In this document: positions 6,986-8,123 of the stretch, piece by piece
Position numbering within the stretch: the first letter of the stretch is position 1
Layout of the letters: the number at the start of each line of letters is the position of its first letter
Assembly: GCA_030836925.1 (NCBI GenBank)
Contig: JAUPLK010000055.1
Location: 1 to 8,123, forward strand
Direction: 5' to 3'
Source: Pseudomonadota bacterium
Lineage (GTDB): Bacteria > Pseudomonadota > Gammaproteobacteria > Steroidobacterales > GCA-2729495
Length of the DNA: 8,123 nt
The notes under the pieces: model-generated
What the model saw: only the letters and a program-made list of their open reading frames with translations
Databases searched by the model: none
Told to the model about the DNA's origin: nothing
Made by a program: the position numbers and the translations under genes

Positions 6986-7004
6986 CGGCCGCTGGCTGCG
7001 GCCG
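6986..7004 (-). other. GC-rich hairpin between lptB and rpoN
   Basis: A perfect 7-bp stem, CGGCCGC/GCGGCCG (7004-6998 and 6992-6986 on the minus strand), with loop AGCCA. It begins two bases after the lptB stop codon and ends 5 nt before the rpoN ribosome binding site. No T-run follows, so it is not a standard terminator. It could slow transcription or decay, mark an RNA processing point, or tune rpoN translation. The structure is seen directly; any function is inference. Confidence 0.5.
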
Positions 7005-7006
7005 CT

Positions 7007-7732
7007 TTACAGTCTAAAGCCCTCACCCAGATACACCTGCCGAACCTGCTGGTTGGCGAGAATCTCTGCCGGTGTACCTTCCGCGATCATTGCGCCATCG
7101 TTGAGAATATAGGCTCTGCTGCATATTCCCAGTGTCTCGCGCACATTATGGTCGGTAATCAGGATGCCGATGCCGCGCGAGGCGAGGTGCCGGATGATCT
7201 GCTGGATGTCGAGCACCGAGATCGGGTCCACGCCGGCGAAGGGTTCGTCCAGCAGGACGAAACGGGGTTCGGCAGCCAGTGCCCGTGCAATTTCCACGCG
7301 CCGGCGTTCGCCACCGGACAGGCTCATGCCCAGCCCGGTGCGCACGTGCGAGATATGCAGTTCGTCCAGCAGTTCCTCGAGTCGCTGCTCCTGTCCGGCG
7401 CGGTCGAGTTCGGGCCGCGTCTGCAGGATCGCCAGTATGTTGTCTTCAACGCTCAGCTTGCGGAATACCGAGGCCTCCTGCGGGAGATAACCGAGGCCCA
7501 GGCGGGCCCGGTGGTGCATCGGCAGGTCGGTCAGGTCGCGGTCATCCAGCAGGATCCGCCCGCGATCGCAGCGGATCAGGCCGACCAGCATGTAAAAAGC
7601 GGTGGTTTTCCCGGCGCCGTTCGGACCCAGCAGGCCGACGATCTCGCCACTCTCCAGTCCAAAGGAGATGCCCTTGACGACATCCCGGACCTTGAAGCGC
7701 TTGTGCAGTCCCTCGGCGCGCAGAATGCTCAC
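7007..7732 (-). CDS. lptB: LPS export ABC transporter ATP-binding protein LptB
   Basis: The cytosolic ATPase of the LptB2FGC complex, which pulls lipopolysaccharide from the inner membrane and drives it along the LptA bridge to the outer membrane. It has 241 residues, the same length as E. coli LptB. Motifs are Walker A GPNGAGKT (36-43, Lys42), Q-loop Gln85, signature LSGGE (138-142), Walker B VLLDEP (159-164) with catalytic Glu163, and H-loop His195 in ITDHN. These positions equal those of E. coli, and Phe90, used in E. coli to contact LptF/LptG, is also present. The start is GTG at 7732, opening MSILRAEGL; the lptA stop is only 6 bp upstream, so the two are surely cotranscribed. LptF and LptG must be encoded elsewhere. 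Confidence 0.97.
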   Translation of the reverse strand: MSILRAEGLHKRFKVRDVVKGISFGLESGEIVGLLGPNGAGKTTAFYMLVGLIRCDRGRILLDDRDLTDLPMHHRARLGLGYLPQEASVFRKLSVEDNILAILQTRPELDRAGQEQRLEELLDELHISHVRTGLGMSLSGGERRRVEIARALAAEPRFVLLDEPFAGVDPISVLDIQQIIRHLASRGIGILITDHNVRETLGICSRAYILNDGAMIAEGTPAEILANQQVRQVYLGEGFRL

Positions 7733-7738
7733 GCTGCT

Positions 7739-8123
7739 CTAGTCCGTGGTCGGTGCTGGCGGGGTCGGGGACGGCGGCGTGTCCGGTTTCTTGCGTGGCG
7801 TGAACTTCATGCGCACCTGTCCGGTACCGTTGTTGCTGGCCGTGACGATTTCCCGTCCCAGGTCATAGGTGATGTTCGAGCCGGTGATTTCGTTGCTGCC
7901 GTCGCTGAGCAGTGCATTGCCCGTCATCTGGATGGACCGTGCGCCCAGATCGTACTCAAGCAGGTCACCCCGGCCCTCAGTGGAACTGCCGCCGGCGCGC
8001 GGCTGCACAAAGCGCGCGGGCTTGCCGCGCAGGGTGGTCTTGAGCAGTGCGTTGTTGCTGAACGTCATTTCCGCGCTGTCGCACCAGGCTTGCAGGCCGG
8101 CATTCTCGACCTGCACATTGCCG
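7739..8123 (-). CDS. lptA: Lipopolysaccharide transport periplasmic protein LptA (5' end beyond window)
   Basis: About 127 C-terminal codons of an OstA/LptA-fold protein; the frame runs off the window edge, so the signal peptide and first strands are missing. Visible family features are repeated short beta strands with GKPARF, a GRGDLLEYDLGARSIQMTGNA block, and NEITGSNITYDLGRE. LptA is the periplasmic bridge that carries lipopolysaccharide between LptC and LptD. The protein ends in a basic then proline/threonine-rich tail of about 19 residues (KKPDTPPSPTPPAPTTD), probably unstructured. A GTG at 8116 could be misread as a start, but the frame is open upstream of it (codons for Gly-Asn) and the N-terminal fold would be missing. 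It is followed 6 bp later by lptB; lptC would be expected just upstream, outside the window. Confidence 0.92.
   Translation of the reverse strand, partial: GNVQVENAGLQAWCDSAEMTFSNNALLKTTLRGKPARFVQPRAGGSSTEGRGDLLEYDLGARSIQMTGNALLSDGSNEITGSNITYDLGREIVTASNNGTGQVRMKFTPRKKPDTPPSPTPPAPTTD

Overview
The window looks like a chromosomal segment of a GC-rich gammaproteobacterium. The diagnostic block is the conserved lptA-lptB-rpoN-hpf-rapZ cluster on the minus strand, an order characteristic of Gammaproteobacteria. Protein features agree: LptB is 241 residues with catalytic residues at the E. coli positions, HPF is the short form, and RpoN carries the exact RpoN box. I cannot name the genus. A lineage such as the Xanthomonadales, Nevskiales or Chromatiales is only a guess.

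Layout. Plus strand, 1-2781: the last 31 codons of a probable pyruvate kinase gene; an 11-12 helix membrane protein resembling the Npt1/Npt2 (ATP/ADP translocase-like) nucleotide transporters, overlapping pyk by 4 bp; a 78-99 bp intergenic region with a possible promoter; and a patatin-like phospholipase gene. Minus strand, 8123 down to 2792: lptA (5' end outside the window), lptB, rpoN, hpf, rapZ and mgtE, with gaps of about 6, 36, 50, 40 and 30 bp. They are probably one transcription unit or a set of overlapping ones. The two blocks converge, with 10 bp between the patatin and mgtE stop codons.

How the genes fit together. LptA and LptB are parts of the lipopolysaccharide export machine. RpoN is sigma-54, HPF silences ribosomes in stationary phase, RapZ is a nucleotide-binding regulator tied in E. 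coli to envelope precursor (GlcN6P) synthesis, and MgtE is a Mg2+ channel gated by cytosolic Mg2+. On the plus strand a pyruvate kinase and a nucleotide-transporter-like protein are translationally coupled, followed by an independent lipase-like protein.

Most of the window is ordinary core genome and I see no new defence, mobile or RNA system. The points worth a second look are the absence of ptsN (and of npr) from the rpoN cluster, with mgtE directly after rapZ; a RapZ whose C-terminal tail lacks the basic cluster used for sRNA binding in E. coli; the pyk/nucleotide-transporter overlap; and a strong GC hairpin between lptB and rpoN just before the rpoN ribosome binding site. No stretch over 100 bases is without a gene, and no tRNA, rRNA, CRISPR array, insertion sequence or riboswitch was seen.
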